64,000 nucleotides of DNA from assembly GCA_963669155.1 (NCBI GenBank), contig OZ022581.1, positions 13,060,857 to 13,124,856 of the forward strand, read 5' to 3'. Position 1 is the stretch's first letter. Each line of letters starts with the position of its first letter. This document shows, in pieces, positions 1 through 11,579 of the stretch. This DNA is from Arbacia lixula. Lineage: Eukaryota > Echinodermata > Echinoidea > Arbacioida > Arbaciidae. A program made the position numbers and the translations under genes. The notes below the pieces were generated by a model that made no database searches, was not told the DNA's origin, and saw nothing but the letters and a program-made list of their open reading frames with translations.

Positions 1-149
1 TGAAGCCACTTTGATTTCCCGTTTTACATTTTGGTTCTTGCTTGCTCTCATTCTTATCGGGCTAGTCTTTAAAGAAGTTTTCTCTCTTGTGGCTGTTTTT
101 CTTGTTTGTTTGTTTGTTTCTGTCAGAAGATAGGTGTCTATGTACTGTA

Positions 150-578
150 CAGCGTGTCCCAGAAAAAAGGAAACCGAGATTCTGTGTTATTTTTCTAGTT
201 GACTGAAAAAATCATGGAATATTATACACATCATTAGAAAGCACGGTGTTTTGACACCTCACATGGTAGATACGAGTCATGCGTTGAGGAGCAATAGGTG
301 TTTAAAAAATAATTGTCCAAATCAAGTTACGCAGGACAAATGGTCAAGATTTGTAAGGAAGCATCGACGTCGTGCAAACAACATTCATTATTCTGCGCAA
401 AACGAGCACTCGTAATTGCTTGAAATTAGTCATGCGTGAACAATTCATCGTGAATTTGGTACCAAACGAAAGAAGAAACTTTACTCTCAATATTGCTGTT
501 ATTTTTATAATAATATGATATTTTATAATTACGTTAGCAACCTCGAAAAACGGGTTTCATTTTTTCTGGGACACGCTG
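150..578. mobile_element. mariner-like MITE with 26-bp TIRs
   Basis: The left end reads CAGCGTGTCCCAGAAAAAA and continues to GGAAACC. The right end is its reverse complement with about one mismatch over 25 bases. Both ends abut TA (148-149 and 579-580), the target duplication of the Tc1/mariner superfamily. The 429-bp interior has no transposase reading frame, so this is a non-autonomous miniature element. The terminal sequence resembles mariner termini of the GTGTCCC type; that family assignment is from general knowledge. Confidence 0.85.
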
Positions 579-1155
579 TATATTCAGCATTGATTGACAG
601 ATGTTTTCCTTTTTCACCCGATGGCAGAGATAAACGCGCACCTTTTTATTGTAATGTTTTATCCCCTTACGAACTTAATATTTCAGTCAAGAATCGACAA
701 ACGATAACTATTACAACTTACATCGGCAACTAATATGATAATAATCACAGTACATGTATTTATAATCATATTGACAACAATACTAATACGAATACAGTAA
801 ATGTTGACGATGATTATGATAATGAAAATAATGTCATAATCATTTTCTTCTAAAGAAGATTGTTGTAATGCTGATAACAATTATGATATAGACTCTGATG
901 CTGGGGTTAAAGATTGGATAGAATACGGTACAGTTCAAACACTGATAAACGAGTTGTGAATTGAGGGGATATTCAGAAGAGCAAAGGAGAGAGAAAATAA
1001 TGAAAAGGGGGATATAACAGGAGTTCTGAAAGGGGAAGGGAGATGCCATGATTAATTTGAGAGGGGAGATAATATAGATACAAGGATATGATAAATGATG
1101 GTTGACATTCTCTATTGTAATACTTTCGAAAAAGGCGATGCATATTTTTATGGTT
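579..1155. other. unassigned A+T-rich sequence
   Basis: This stretch is rich in ATAAT and short ATG-poor frames. I see no repeat structure, RNA gene or convincing coding sequence in it. Confidence 0.5.
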
Positions 1156-1522
1156 TTAAAGGGCATATACTGTACTGGGAAGACAAAAAGCCTTCAAAAG
1201 GTGATCGTGAGCAATCTTCTTGCCAATGGTTTTAAATTCATATATTGCCCATTTTAGAAACTTGCTGAAAGTTATTTGCCCTCAAATGATCCACATTTGT
1301 AGTCATTAGTGATTAAATCACAAATCCCCCAAATGTTCGGGCCGAACATTTGGAGAATTTCACTGATAATCATTAATTACTCCAAATGTGGATCACTTGA
1401 GGGCAAATTTCAGCAAGTTTCTAAAATGGGCAATACATGAATTTAAGACCATTGGCGAGAAGTTTGCGCACGATCACCTTTTGAAAGCCTTTCGTCTTCC
1501 CAGCACAGTATATGCCCTTTAA
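1156..1522. mobile_element. TTAA-flanked fold-back element
   Basis: Two arms of roughly 180 bp are inverted copies of each other with occasional mismatches and small indels. They meet at a short perfect palindrome around 1334-1348 (TGTTCGGGCCGAACA). Both ends read TTAAAGGGCATATACTG inward. TTAA is the target duplication of piggyBac-type elements, so this is best read as a non-autonomous TTAA element. About seven bases outside each TTAA also match as an inverted repeat, so the true boundary could lie slightly further out. No coding capacity is visible. Confidence 0.8.
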
Positions 1523-1885
1523 GACCATAAGCAGTAGCAATTCTCATTTCATGTGATAACCATAAAATGGCTGTTTTTTTAAAGCAAACTTATGACTGAC
1601 GTTTAGTACTTATTAGGCTACACTTATTGCTTGTCCTTTAAATGTTTCCTGTCTAGAAATAATCATTTGATGTTAACTGTCCAAAAAATATCAATCATTT
1701 TGTAATGTATTGTTTTATTGCATTTTTTTTTTAATGAGAAAGGTGCCTTGTTCTGCTTGATTAACAATCATTGTGAAAAAAAAATGCACAAACGAGCACT
1801 TTATCTGCTATGTCTGTGTCAGTAGTACTAGTAAGCTGAACCCCATCCTGTCTGTACAACATAAAGTGGTTGTTGTAGGCCCCAT
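1523..1885. other. unassigned A+T-rich sequence
   Basis: No gene, RNA or repeat was recognised. The segment contains T-runs and A-runs only. Confidence 0.45.
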
Positions 1886-2334
1886 CAGGGATGTGTTATG
1901 GAAGGATATGAAACAACTTTCTTTCTTTAATCCCATGCGTGCCACCGCCGAAAAAAAAAGTCTTCTCAGCATGTGCTTTTCAGTTGTCTCAGATAGAACA
2001 AAAGAAATGTAAAGTCTTATTTCGCTTGTCCAGTTCTGTTGGATTACATCAATACTTTTGTGAGGAAAAGAGATATCAGCGAACAAAAATAAACAGTTTT
2101 TTTCTACTAAAATATCTCAGTTGCCCGCAAATGCACGCAAACTCTGTTAATGAAAATAAATAACTTCAGATATTATTTTTGATTATGATTGAATTCCACA
2201 TTTGCGGAAATCTGCGGAAAGTGAAGAAATTTGTTAATTGTGTAAGTAAGAATATTATCTTATATCTCCGTTTGTGCATCATTCAACAATCATCTAGAAA
2301 AAAAAAACGAGTACAGGATCTTTAGTGGTGTAGC
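1886..2334 (+). mobile_element. truncated copy of hAT-like element
   Basis: The segment starts with CAGGGATGTGTTA and follows the complete element at 28967-29692 base for base with scattered differences, as far as a GGATCTTTAG(T/A)GGTGT block. Similarity then stops, and the right TIR (TAACACATCCCTG) is missing nearby. The copy also lacks about 40 bases present in the other one. Its short open frames are random by-products. It is a 3'-truncated non-autonomous element. Confidence 0.8.
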
Positions 2335-2340
2335 CCGTAT

Positions 2341-2530
2341 TCACAATTGTCTCCCTATCTGTTATGTAACGCGTTATGGCATTCACACGTGTTTCGTGAT
2401 TCAGCTTCAGTCGATGGAATGCACTGTGAATCTATTAGCTGTTGCGACTCGGACAAATCTCGGACAAGTTTTGGGGTTACCATTAGTAACGTATTGTTTG
2501 AAAGACTTGCATTCAATTTGCATACATAAG
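2341..2530 (+). repeat. dispersed repeat shared with 11812-12000
   Basis: These ~190 bases align with the core of the TTAA-flanked element at 11580-12201. Shared blocks include GTAACGCGTTAT, TGGAATGCAC, GAATCTATTAG and CTCGGACAAA. The long inverted arms present around the other copy are absent here. I do not recognise the family, and it has no long reading frame. Confidence 0.7.
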
Positions 2531-2902
2531 AGATGGTGATACTGATAATGTTGATATAAAGATCCAAATGAGTATCGACTAGTATTAAATACGGTCCAAC
2601 ACTTTATACTGAAGACACTTGCAATTACATGTTTATCACTAAAACGAGTAGATTGTCATAACTTGTTTACAAACAGAGTTCACGGATGACGCGAGCAAGA
2701 AAACTGTGCATCCAGTAATGTAATCAGGGTTTATGGAAACTTGCAATTCACCTTTTACCAGCGATGACATTTAAGGTTTATACAGAGCATGCCCGAAGCT
2801 TACCCGACATCACAACGACGTATGTACACAAGCGTAGCTAGAAGGCAATGTCAGAGAATGGGGGAACACGGTTTCTTGCCAGCAAAGCTGTTTATACCAA
2901 GA
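2531..2902. other. unassigned sequence
   Basis: Between the dispersed repeat and the next TIR element, I see no feature that I can support. Confidence 0.4.
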
Positions 2903-4762
2903 AGGCCCGGTCCCACTGAGGGGAAGTTGAATTACGCATGAATTGCGAATACAAATTTCGATCATTCGTTGTCATCCGCATTAAATTTGGCAAAAAAAAT
3001 AAAAATCCGCTTTAAAATTGCGGATGCATAAAAGATGTACAGCGAACAAATTACGATTAAAAGCGGAAGTATCACGAATAAAAACGAATTACCTTGCGAA
3101 TGCTATTTTACGAGGGACATTGCTTGTAAAATTGTGGAATGTATTGCAGACATTGCGAAAATGTAACGAAAGTAATGCGGAAGTATAACACATGTATTGC
3201 GGACAAAAATAGGATGCTAAACGACTATTGCGGAAGTATTACGTATGCATAGAGAATGCAATGCGCACGTGGTGCGGAAACAACGGTCGCATTGCGAATG
3301 TGATACATTTGAATCTAGACCATATAAAAGAAGAGCACTCCACTCTTCAGCGAAGATGAACAGAAAAGAATGTTGTTTTAAAACTTTTTGTTTTAATTCC
3401 ATGGAAGGTTCATGAATGTTTTTTTTAAGACCACATGAATGAATGGGCTAATTCAGACATAGAACCATATTACCTTATCTTTTATTAAGTATCAATGAAA
3501 AAGACAGTAAATGTTTGTTTAGATGTTTTATGTCTTATTTATCTGCCTTACTTAAAATACACTTGTTTATTTGATGTTTTACATACAATTTTACACTTTT
3601 ATACATGTTTATGCTTTTTCAAAATGTTGATCTTGAACAAAATAAAAGAAGGTGTTGAGATTTAATACTTATTTTTCTTTTATCAGTTTATGTGTTTTTC
3701 AATCATGAAGATTTATTTTCCACGGTTAATTACTTGTTAACACATAAAACGTTATGAAATACTATACTACAAAAGTTTTTTTTTTTTTAGAAAATTAAAT
3801 TCAAAATGTAGCTTCATATCGAATAGCAATTCTCAAAAGAATATGAGGATATTGATAGGGTTTAAGAGGGGATACAAACATAAATCGAGCCTTTGGCTCA
3901 ATTTACCTCTTTCACATGAAACAATGATGTATGGTTGATATGAAAGGAGTATGTATGTGTATTGAAGTGTATGGGCATATTCCATAAGTGTCCGTGTGTG
4001 CATGTTTGTATGTGTGTGTGTGTGTGTGTGTGTCCGTCTGTCAACGAATACCTGAAAATAATTCCAACCTCTTGTAAAATCTCGTTGAGGTGATAAGCTA
4101 TGATTATTATAGCAATTAAAGTGGCAGGGGCAATATGGCAATGACATCCGGGATCTTTATCTTGTGGAATGGCTGCAACTATCAAATGTCCGTGATGATC
4201 CATGGCAACATCTTATATTCTACACAACTGTTCTTAAAATGACGGTCAAATTCCATTTTCTGTTACATTTATATAGAAATCTGGGTTTACGATGAATGTT
4301 TGCTGTGTACTCGCAAGTTGTTCGCGAAACAGTCGTAATACAAATGCACTATTCGTGACCAGTCTGTAAGCATTCTTTATAAATTATTATAGCTTGGTAT
4401 AAAGTCGTATTAGGCACGCTATGCATTCGTTTCGCATCCTGTCCCAGTCCGCTACTTATCCGTAATCCCATGTCCGTTGCGGATATCACAGGATAACTGC
4501 GAAAATTCAGCGCATACATTGAGTATGCATTGCGTATGCATTGCGCATATAAACCGGATGATTTCCGCTCCCAGGAGTTTTGGGCAGCCCAAAACTCCTG
4601 GGAACGGAAAAATGTGCCTTTGCGGATGATTGCGGACATGTGCGGAAAATAACCGTCTTAAAACAGCATACTTTACGAATATTGCGGATGTTAAGCGTCT
4701 GTAATCAAATTTTATCCGCAATTTATGCGCAATCCATCCTAAATGTCACTGGAACCGGGCCT
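2903..4762. mobile_element. TIR element with TGCGGA subterminal repeats
   Basis: The left end begins AGGCCCGGTCCCACTGA and the right end is the inverse of AGGCCCGGTTCCAGTGA, a ~17-bp TIR with two mismatches. Inside both ends, for about 400 bp each, the motif TTGCGGA(A/T) or its complement recurs many times, a pattern typical of transposase-binding subterminal repeats. The middle (about 3330-4330) is unrelated sequence with a GT array at 4012-4033, perhaps a captured or nested insertion. No transposase frame is visible. I could not find a clear target duplication, so the superfamily stays open. Confidence 0.7.
4570..4602. repeat. perfect 16-bp hairpin
   Basis: CCCAGGAGTTTTGGGC is followed after one base by its exact reverse complement. 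Imperfect pairing extends to about 4562-4610 (TTTCCG...CGGAAA). It lies in the right subterminal region of the TIR element at 2903-4762. Confidence 0.9.
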
Positions 4763-6539
4763 AATACTGACATTTTTATTCAGATTTTGCTAAATAGAAA
4801 GTGTAAACTTTTCCCCAATATGTGAGTCCCGTTAGTATCCCAGATAGGAAATACAAGGCCCAAGTGCGTGCGACCCTCATATCGAAACTACGTGATCTAC
4901 ATTACATTATCACACAAGATCTCCCGAAGGGTTATGTCAACGATGTATACAATGAAACAACAACAACAATAACAACAACAACAACAACAATTCAATATCT
5001 GTTTGTTAAAATTAAGGTAGTTCTTGCTCCCATTAAATCCGGAGAGGATATGGCGGATGGGGTGGAGGTGGGCGGGGGGCGGGGCGGGGGGGGGGGGGGG
5101 GGCTGCTCCTTTAAAACAATGTTTCGATATTATCTATACTATTTACTACATCAATAAATGAGCTATGTACCAGCAACCAATCATTTCTCCTATCGGAATG
5201 TGCATTCAGGTGTTGAATGAGAGTGTATTCAACCTAATCTGAAAAGGCCTCCCCTTGAGACATATTTGTTAGCTTTGCTTTACAATGCGGTATTATTATC
5301 ATTATTTTTTTTTACTGATAATCATGGATCCTCTGTTTAGAAGAGGTTTATCAAGTACGTTGACATGTTATGCCACTTTAACGTGCTTGGTTTCTTTATA
5401 CCGGTTCATATATTTGAGTAGACTTGTAGAATATAATTGTCACGTTTTTCTTCTCAGATCAATTATTTAGGCATGAGATATTCACACATAAAGAAATATT
5501 AACCATATATTGTAAGTCGATTTGAATAAAAAGATGATAATAAGAATGATATAATAAAGTAAAAAGATTGATATAACTTAAAAAAAACCTGATCGGATAA
5601 ATAAGTTGTGGATTGTTGTGGAAAATCATCATTACCATACATGTAAATGAATTCTGATCATATACCTTCATGGGCAATTCCGTCAGTCTGCAATGACGAA
5701 CTTAATATAATTGTTTTTATTCTTGTCTACCTTGAATCTACATAGCCAGATTACTAGGCTGGTGATTAAGATTTAAAAACAGATTTACATTTCATATAAA
5801 ATGACTGCATTTTCTCAAACTTGCCAAGCCGTTTCTGTGATTTATTTACGTTTATTCGATTCAACTGATCATCAAGATTTCATTCGTCTTGAAATATACA
5901 ACTGGATAAGGTAACGAGTATTATCAAATATCAGAACATAATATTCCTTCCACTTGGAACCCTTTTAGAGAAGGGTATAATTATTTCAAATTGACATAAT
6001 TTGAGACTTTTGATATACAGAAATGTCGAGGAACAAAATATGACACTGTCCTGCCAGTTGAATGTAGAGTTGTAGACACTATGGGGTTTGTATGTTTCAT
6101 TTCATATTGATTTGGTGAGAAAGTAACTGTATCCCCATGCAGCCAAATTCATTGCATCTTTTCCTCCCCTCGAGTGGGCTCCATGTAACCAATCAATAAG
6201 AAAAGTATCAAAAGAGGGAGGACGAGATGAAATTCATTGGAGGAAATTAGTAGAAAGACGAAAGAGATTTCAGTTTTGAGCTGTGAAACTAAATCCCCAG
6301 TCAATAATTGCCTGACACGGTATAGAATCTGAGAATGCATCCGGTAAGAGAGAGAGAGGAGACACAAAGATGAGGAAAAATGATAAGGGAGATGGAGGAG
6401 GCGTTTTTCTGATGACGGATAGGAGTCAATGATGGTCTCGGGCATTTTGGTAGGAGAAAGAGGAGAGCGGGGGAAGGACCGTAATCAGGAGACGCAAACT
6501 TGCAAGTTTTGGATATGATACATCTATTATATGCTATTT
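4763..6539. other. unassigned sequence with simple repeats
   Basis: It holds a (CAA)n array (about 4953-4990) and a G-rich run (about 5070-5102). No gene, RNA or transposon end was recognised. The open frames here are short and compositionally biased. Confidence 0.5.
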
Positions 6540-7130
6540 GTTTTGAAAGTCTCTCTCCTCATTGCGGGGTCTCGCCTCCAGCGATGTTTGGGTGCCAGCT
6601 TTCCCCGCGTCCCTCTCCCGTTTCGTCTCCTTTAAACTCTTAACGCCTCGCACGTAAACAATAGAGGTGGGGGGATGAAACTCAGCGCGGGCGTTGCGGG
6701 CTGTTCGCGAAACCCGACCCCCATCTCATCTATCCGGGTTAGAGGGGGGAGGGGGGGGGGGAGGGATGCCCCCCTTGCATACAACACCAACACCACCAGA
6801 GCGAAAGGGAGGTGCGGGCGGAGGGGGGTAGCGGGATGCTGTGGCCGACATGGTAACTACGGCGCAATTTATGTGGCAACTCGAGCTCCCATTTAGGGCG
6901 GCTGATATCTGTTTTTCCATTAATTGATTTTTGCCACTGGTTTATGGAAATCGGATATTTGGGAGCTTGGTCTCTTCGTTTGGGGTGGTAAAGATGCGTG
7001 TTAATTCATCGGCTGACACACTTGGATGGAGTCTCACCCGGGCCTGACCACCCATAAGACAAACAACCGTCTATGGATGCTCCCGTGCCAGAGCTGAAGA
7101 AAGATCAGACCACTAATGGGCCTGTATGTA
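6540..7130. other. G+C-richer unique segment, possible regulatory DNA
   Basis: The segment stands out from its surroundings by more CpG and mixed composition. It has a G-run near 6744-6765 and homeodomain-like (CCATTAATTGA) and forkhead/Sox-like (GTAAACAATAG) motifs. No splice-bounded coding sequence is apparent. Its role as a downstream control element of the SALL gene is only a suggestion. Confidence 0.25.
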
Positions 7131-8225
7131 GAATCAGGCGTGAATCTCACATAATGGTGTTTTTTTATTATCATTATTTAGAGCTTCATCGCATTGATTT
7201 CAGCTCATGCCAGGAATATGAAGATACCTTTTAACCATTTGTGTGTCAAACAAATTGACGTTCTATGGGCTTTATGTTCAATGGTGGAGGAACAATACAC
7301 ACATGGCCAACAAAGAGTTATTTATTTATTTATTTATTGGTATTACATGTATTTACCCATGGAAGCCCATTCAGTGGTTGAACAGTGTTCTACCAGGGGG
7401 CCCTGCTTTGACATATAACACAACATTGTTTACATAATTGAGAAATAAACATAATCTTGGAATTTGCGAGATATCAGCCGATAACCTTGATAGGAAATAC
7501 ATAAAATAGCATATGGTTATAATAATAATATTGTGTATCTTCATGCGCGGCATTGTTCGTAATACTCTTTGGTTCATTCTTATATAAGGTGATTGTAATT
7601 TATGGCAGAAAGGGACAATTTGAAAAAAAAAAGAATAAGCCACTCTTGTACCCACATGTACCGATAAATATGATGTTAATAAGGTGATAACAACTATACA
7701 GCTCATTTCTTGTGTGACATTGTTTATTTTCATTGGTCCATTGCCGAAAGCTGGAATTCAGTTTGTGTCAGAACATGGCATTCAAGGGAAAAACAGCAAA
7801 TATTAACTACAATACAAGTTTCAATTAGCTGCAAATGCCTATTGAACCTTGTGCGTATTTTACTATTTAGCATGTATTTGGAAGAGCATTTATTTGAAAG
7901 TGTACAAAGAATGAAAAGGAAAAGTGCATTTCAGAGAACAAAAACGATGATCATGTCACATCGAAAAGGAGTGTATTAATTGTTTTATACTACAAAATAA
8001 TTATGGTGGAATTTGACAAATCTGTCAATTAAAACAGGAAAGGTGCTTCATGTAAAACAGATGCTAGAGGTGCAACAGTATTTGTTGCATGGAGTTGTTA
8101 CATATGGTAGTTTAATTTTAAAGAATTCTATAAAGAAACAGCAAACTTATTGACCATTGTATCATATTGAGCTCTAAACATATGTTATATTTAAATGTCG
8201 AAATCCTTAGACATGTCTTTCTACC
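7131..8225. other. unassigned A+T-rich sequence
   Basis: It contains a short (TTTA)n tract near 7320-7340. The open frames here (up to 120 codons) show no recognisable domain. Nothing else was seen. Confidence 0.45.
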
Positions 8226-8460
8226 TTGGAGGTGTCGTGGTGAAGTGGTTGCGAACTGAAACTGAAGAGCTCGAGGTTCCATGTTCAAGCCCATCTATGG
8301 CACTTGTGTACTTCAGCATTATATCCACATTGCTGCTCTCCACCCAGGTGTATAATTGGGTAGGAATGGAATGAGTGCGCCTAAATGGAGGTCATGAGAC
8401 TGAATGATCCCGTGGGATGGAGAGGTGTCACAAAGATTTACAAGCGACCCGGGTAACCAT
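8226..8460 (+). mobile_element. tRNA-derived SINE
   Basis: The head has a pol III box A-like block (TGGTGAAGTGGTT, 8238-8250) and a box B-like block (GTTCAAGCCC, 8283-8292) about 45 bases downstream, as in a degenerate tRNA. The body contains CACCCAGGTGTATAATTGGG (8341-8360), a motif I associate with SINEs of marine invertebrates. No clear tail or target duplication was identified, so the ends are approximate. Confidence 0.65.
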
Positions 8461-10155
8461 GGTAACTATATAATAGATGATACTGTTTCATATTAATGGC
8501 TATATAAAAACTGCGTATCATAATTATCATTATTATCTATTGCAAAGGGACCTTAAGATGTGGGTATGATTTATACGGTTTCCCCCTTAGAATATAAGTT
8601 TGAGCTTATAAATCCATTGTTATTGTTACATTTATGCTCATCATTTCATTATGATTTATATCAGTATCATCGTTATTATTATCATTTTTATGAACTAAAG
8701 TTCATTTGAGCTCCCCCCCCCCCTACTTCCCAAGTGTTCCTTCGCGCCTGTAATTGAACGATTAACCTGAAATGAAGAATAAATATAATGTTAAACACCT
8801 CTCCAGCCAACATAATGCATGTACCGTTGATATAAAAGCATGATATTACCAAGGATGTTTCACCAATGAATATCCAGCTGCCGTTTGATTAATGCAGATT
8901 CGTTATTATCTCCTTCTAGTCACGAAAGAACGCTTTACGAAGATGTTCTCTTAGATCCCCCATGTTCGAATCCGCCGATTTTCTGGATGATTTTTGCCTG
9001 GATTTGACGTATAAACAAAATCGAATTTGTGGAAATATCCTCACCCCATATGGTTGCGCAGTTGTGACATGTAATACCTACGATGCATCTATGAAGATTC
9101 AATCAAGGAATAGTGTTACAATATGGCAAAAAGGCTATAAACGTGATATCAAGTTGCAGTATGAAAGTCTCAATTTCACTATGTTCCGCATCATACCGGT
9201 TTAGAAAATCGCATGAAACGTTACTTTCAGATATTTTCCTTTCAGACAAGTAACACGAAAAACGTGTCCAGCCGCGCCCAAGCTATTATTTCTATCTCAA
9301 AAAGTATCAAATTTCGTATTCACTTGTCCTTATTAACTACATAACAAGCACTTAGTGACAAAACTAAAAGTTCAGCAGTGAAAGCTGAAATGCATGCATG
9401 TAAAGGACTATGTATTTCCTATTACAATCCAGGTGAAAGTGACGCAATCGCGCATGCATCATATTGTTAAGAGCAGCTGCTAGTCGTGAATATTAAGTGG
9501 CGGAATCAAACCTTGTTCAAAGCAATGCATATCCATGTGCTTAAACATCCTTGATTTTACTAATGCATCATAGAGCTGGGATATGACACTCCTCACTTAT
9601 ATTATATTGATACAGAATCTGTCAAATAAATTGATCTGAGCCGAACAATACCACCAAAAGGAAAACCTTTAAAAATAGTAGGATGTTATCAGCAGTTCTG
9701 CGTTTAAATTATGAATCCTGTCTAATAAAAATGTATCACAATACCGCAAAGTGCATCACCATTTCCAGAAAAAATAACAAAACCCACAATATTCATGACT
9801 TGTCACGCAAAACAAAATGAAAACATATTTCATTTTTATAATGGTGTGATCCATAGCCGTGGGGCACACATAAAAGTGTTGAATGTGTGGTTTCTTTGGG
9901 TCATAATTATTTATGCCAATAGTTTTTATGACTTTATGAAAATGATAGATGTTGCTAGCTTTTTAACGACTTGTGCTCAATAATCAGGGAAATGCTGTCA
10001 AGCATAATCTCGAGTGCAGATCAAATACAATAACATTTATTGGGGAGAGATTGATGCGTTTATCTATTGTCAAAGAATACTTGTGTTTTGTCATATTTTA
10101 GTTGTTTGTGTTATGCTGTTGGTAAAGAGAAATGTTGATATCAATAGAGCTTGAC
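8461..10155. other. unassigned A+T-rich sequence
   Basis: A C-run lies near 8711-8722. The longest frame, 80 codons at 8962-9204, has no recognisable domain and no splice signals that I trust. No other feature was seen. Confidence 0.45.
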
Positions 10156-10490
10156 TTAAAGGTGGCCCGTACTTTTTGCAGACCGAATTCTGAAAGTTCC
10201 CTAACTTTGTCATCATTTGAGAGAGAGAGTGGCTATAAAACCTTTCCCTGGCAAAGCGTAATATTCGGTTTTGAGGAAATAATCTTCGATAATTGATCGA
10301 GCTTCCTTTTTTCGTACCACGAAAATAATCAAAATCAGTGAAAACTAGTAAGATTCTCATTTATTCTACGGGATTGAACAGTACCTCTAACCTTAAAATT
10401 TCACAGTTGGTATCTCAAAGATACGTGCTAAATATGTGCAAACTTTCATGAAGTTTGTAGATTTTTGTAAAAGGGACCGGCCATCTTTAA
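10156..10490. mobile_element. TTAA-flanked MITE (335 bp)
   Basis: The left end is TTAAAGGTGGCCCGTACTTT and the right end, read inward, is TTAAAGATGGCCGGTCCCTT. The TIR is about 20 bp and roughly 80% matched, bounded by TTAA on both sides. There is no reading frame of note inside. It belongs to the same TTAA class as its two right-hand neighbours but has a different interior. Confidence 0.75.
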
Positions 10491-10529
10491 GGTAGGGCAT
10501 CCATCAAGCACTTGACAATATACATACAT

Positions 10530-10532
<3 letters not shown>

Positions 10533-10587
<55 letters not shown>
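10533..10587. repeat. (AC)n microsatellite
   Basis: About 55 bases of uninterrupted AC dinucleotide, lying between two TTAA elements. Confidence 0.95.
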
Positions 10588-10592
<5 letters not shown>

Positions 10593-10749
10593 ATACGCAT
10601 ATACTAGTCATGATTGAGGTATATGTACTATGATAATAACTACTCATACATCGCTCTAATAGGTTTTCATAGACAACAGATTTTTATGACACTAGATGTT
10701 AAATTTATACACATGTATGTATGTTTTTTTATGCACAATGATCATGACT

Positions 10750-11422
10750 TTAAAGGTTCCTTGACATCAAAATGTATGTCGACTCTTGCTGGTCTATAAT
10801 AGTATGTATATTACAAAATCACTTCCTGTGCAATGAAAATATATGTCATATATTTAAAAATAATTCTTCTACATTTTTCTCAGCATAACTAAGCCCCGCC
10901 TCCAAAAAACTCCTCCAGCTCAAGATTCCCATCGTGATATCATCAAATGTAGAAATAAACTGAACAATAGACAAAGTTATGCACATAGCTATTCATTGCA
11001 ATGACTACCTGCAATTGCTTATAATAGCATCACGTGTTTGCGATGCAATGCAAACTTATTGCTTCTTCCTTGGTATAGCTGGCAAATTTGTGACATAACA
11101 AACAAACGATTATTCCCGTCTGAAAGGTTGTGAGATGATATTGTGTGAAGACATGTGATGCTGTTGTGAGCAGGTGGAGGTAATTTTGTTAGCTAGTTAT
11201 GTGCATAAATTATGCCTATTGCATGGCTCATGACGTCACGATGTGAATCTTAAGCTGAAGGATTTTTCTGGGGCGGGGCTTAGCAGTGCTGAGAAAAATA
11301 TAGGAAGATCATTTTAAAACATATGACATAAATTTCCATTGAACAGTTAGTGAATTTGAAATAAACATACTCAGTTTCATCAACAGAGGTCAACATATAT
11401 TTTGATGTCAGTGTACCTTTAA
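10750..11422. mobile_element. TTAA-flanked long-TIR element (673 bp)
   Basis: The left end TTAAAGGTTCCTTGACATC pairs with the inward-read right end TTAAAGGTACACTGACATC. Inverted similarity continues in blocks (GACATCAAAAT, CTCAGCA, AAGCCCCGCC and others) for about 200 bp per arm, around a less symmetrical centre that carries TGACGTCA. TTAA flanks both ends. No coding frame is present. Confidence 0.8.
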
Positions 11423-11579
11423 CGACGTTGTGACGATACTTTATGTGAAGACGTTACAATCGATCACATAATAGGAATACGTAGAGCATTACTTTCACCC
11501 TTAGTGACAGACAATACGATGCCCTATGGGATTTGTGTGTATTACTGGCTGATCAAACTCACATGTGACACAAAAAGAG

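Noticed and set aside
3833-4203. Minus-strand frames with HTHTHT runs
   Set aside because: They derive from the GT array at 4012-4033.
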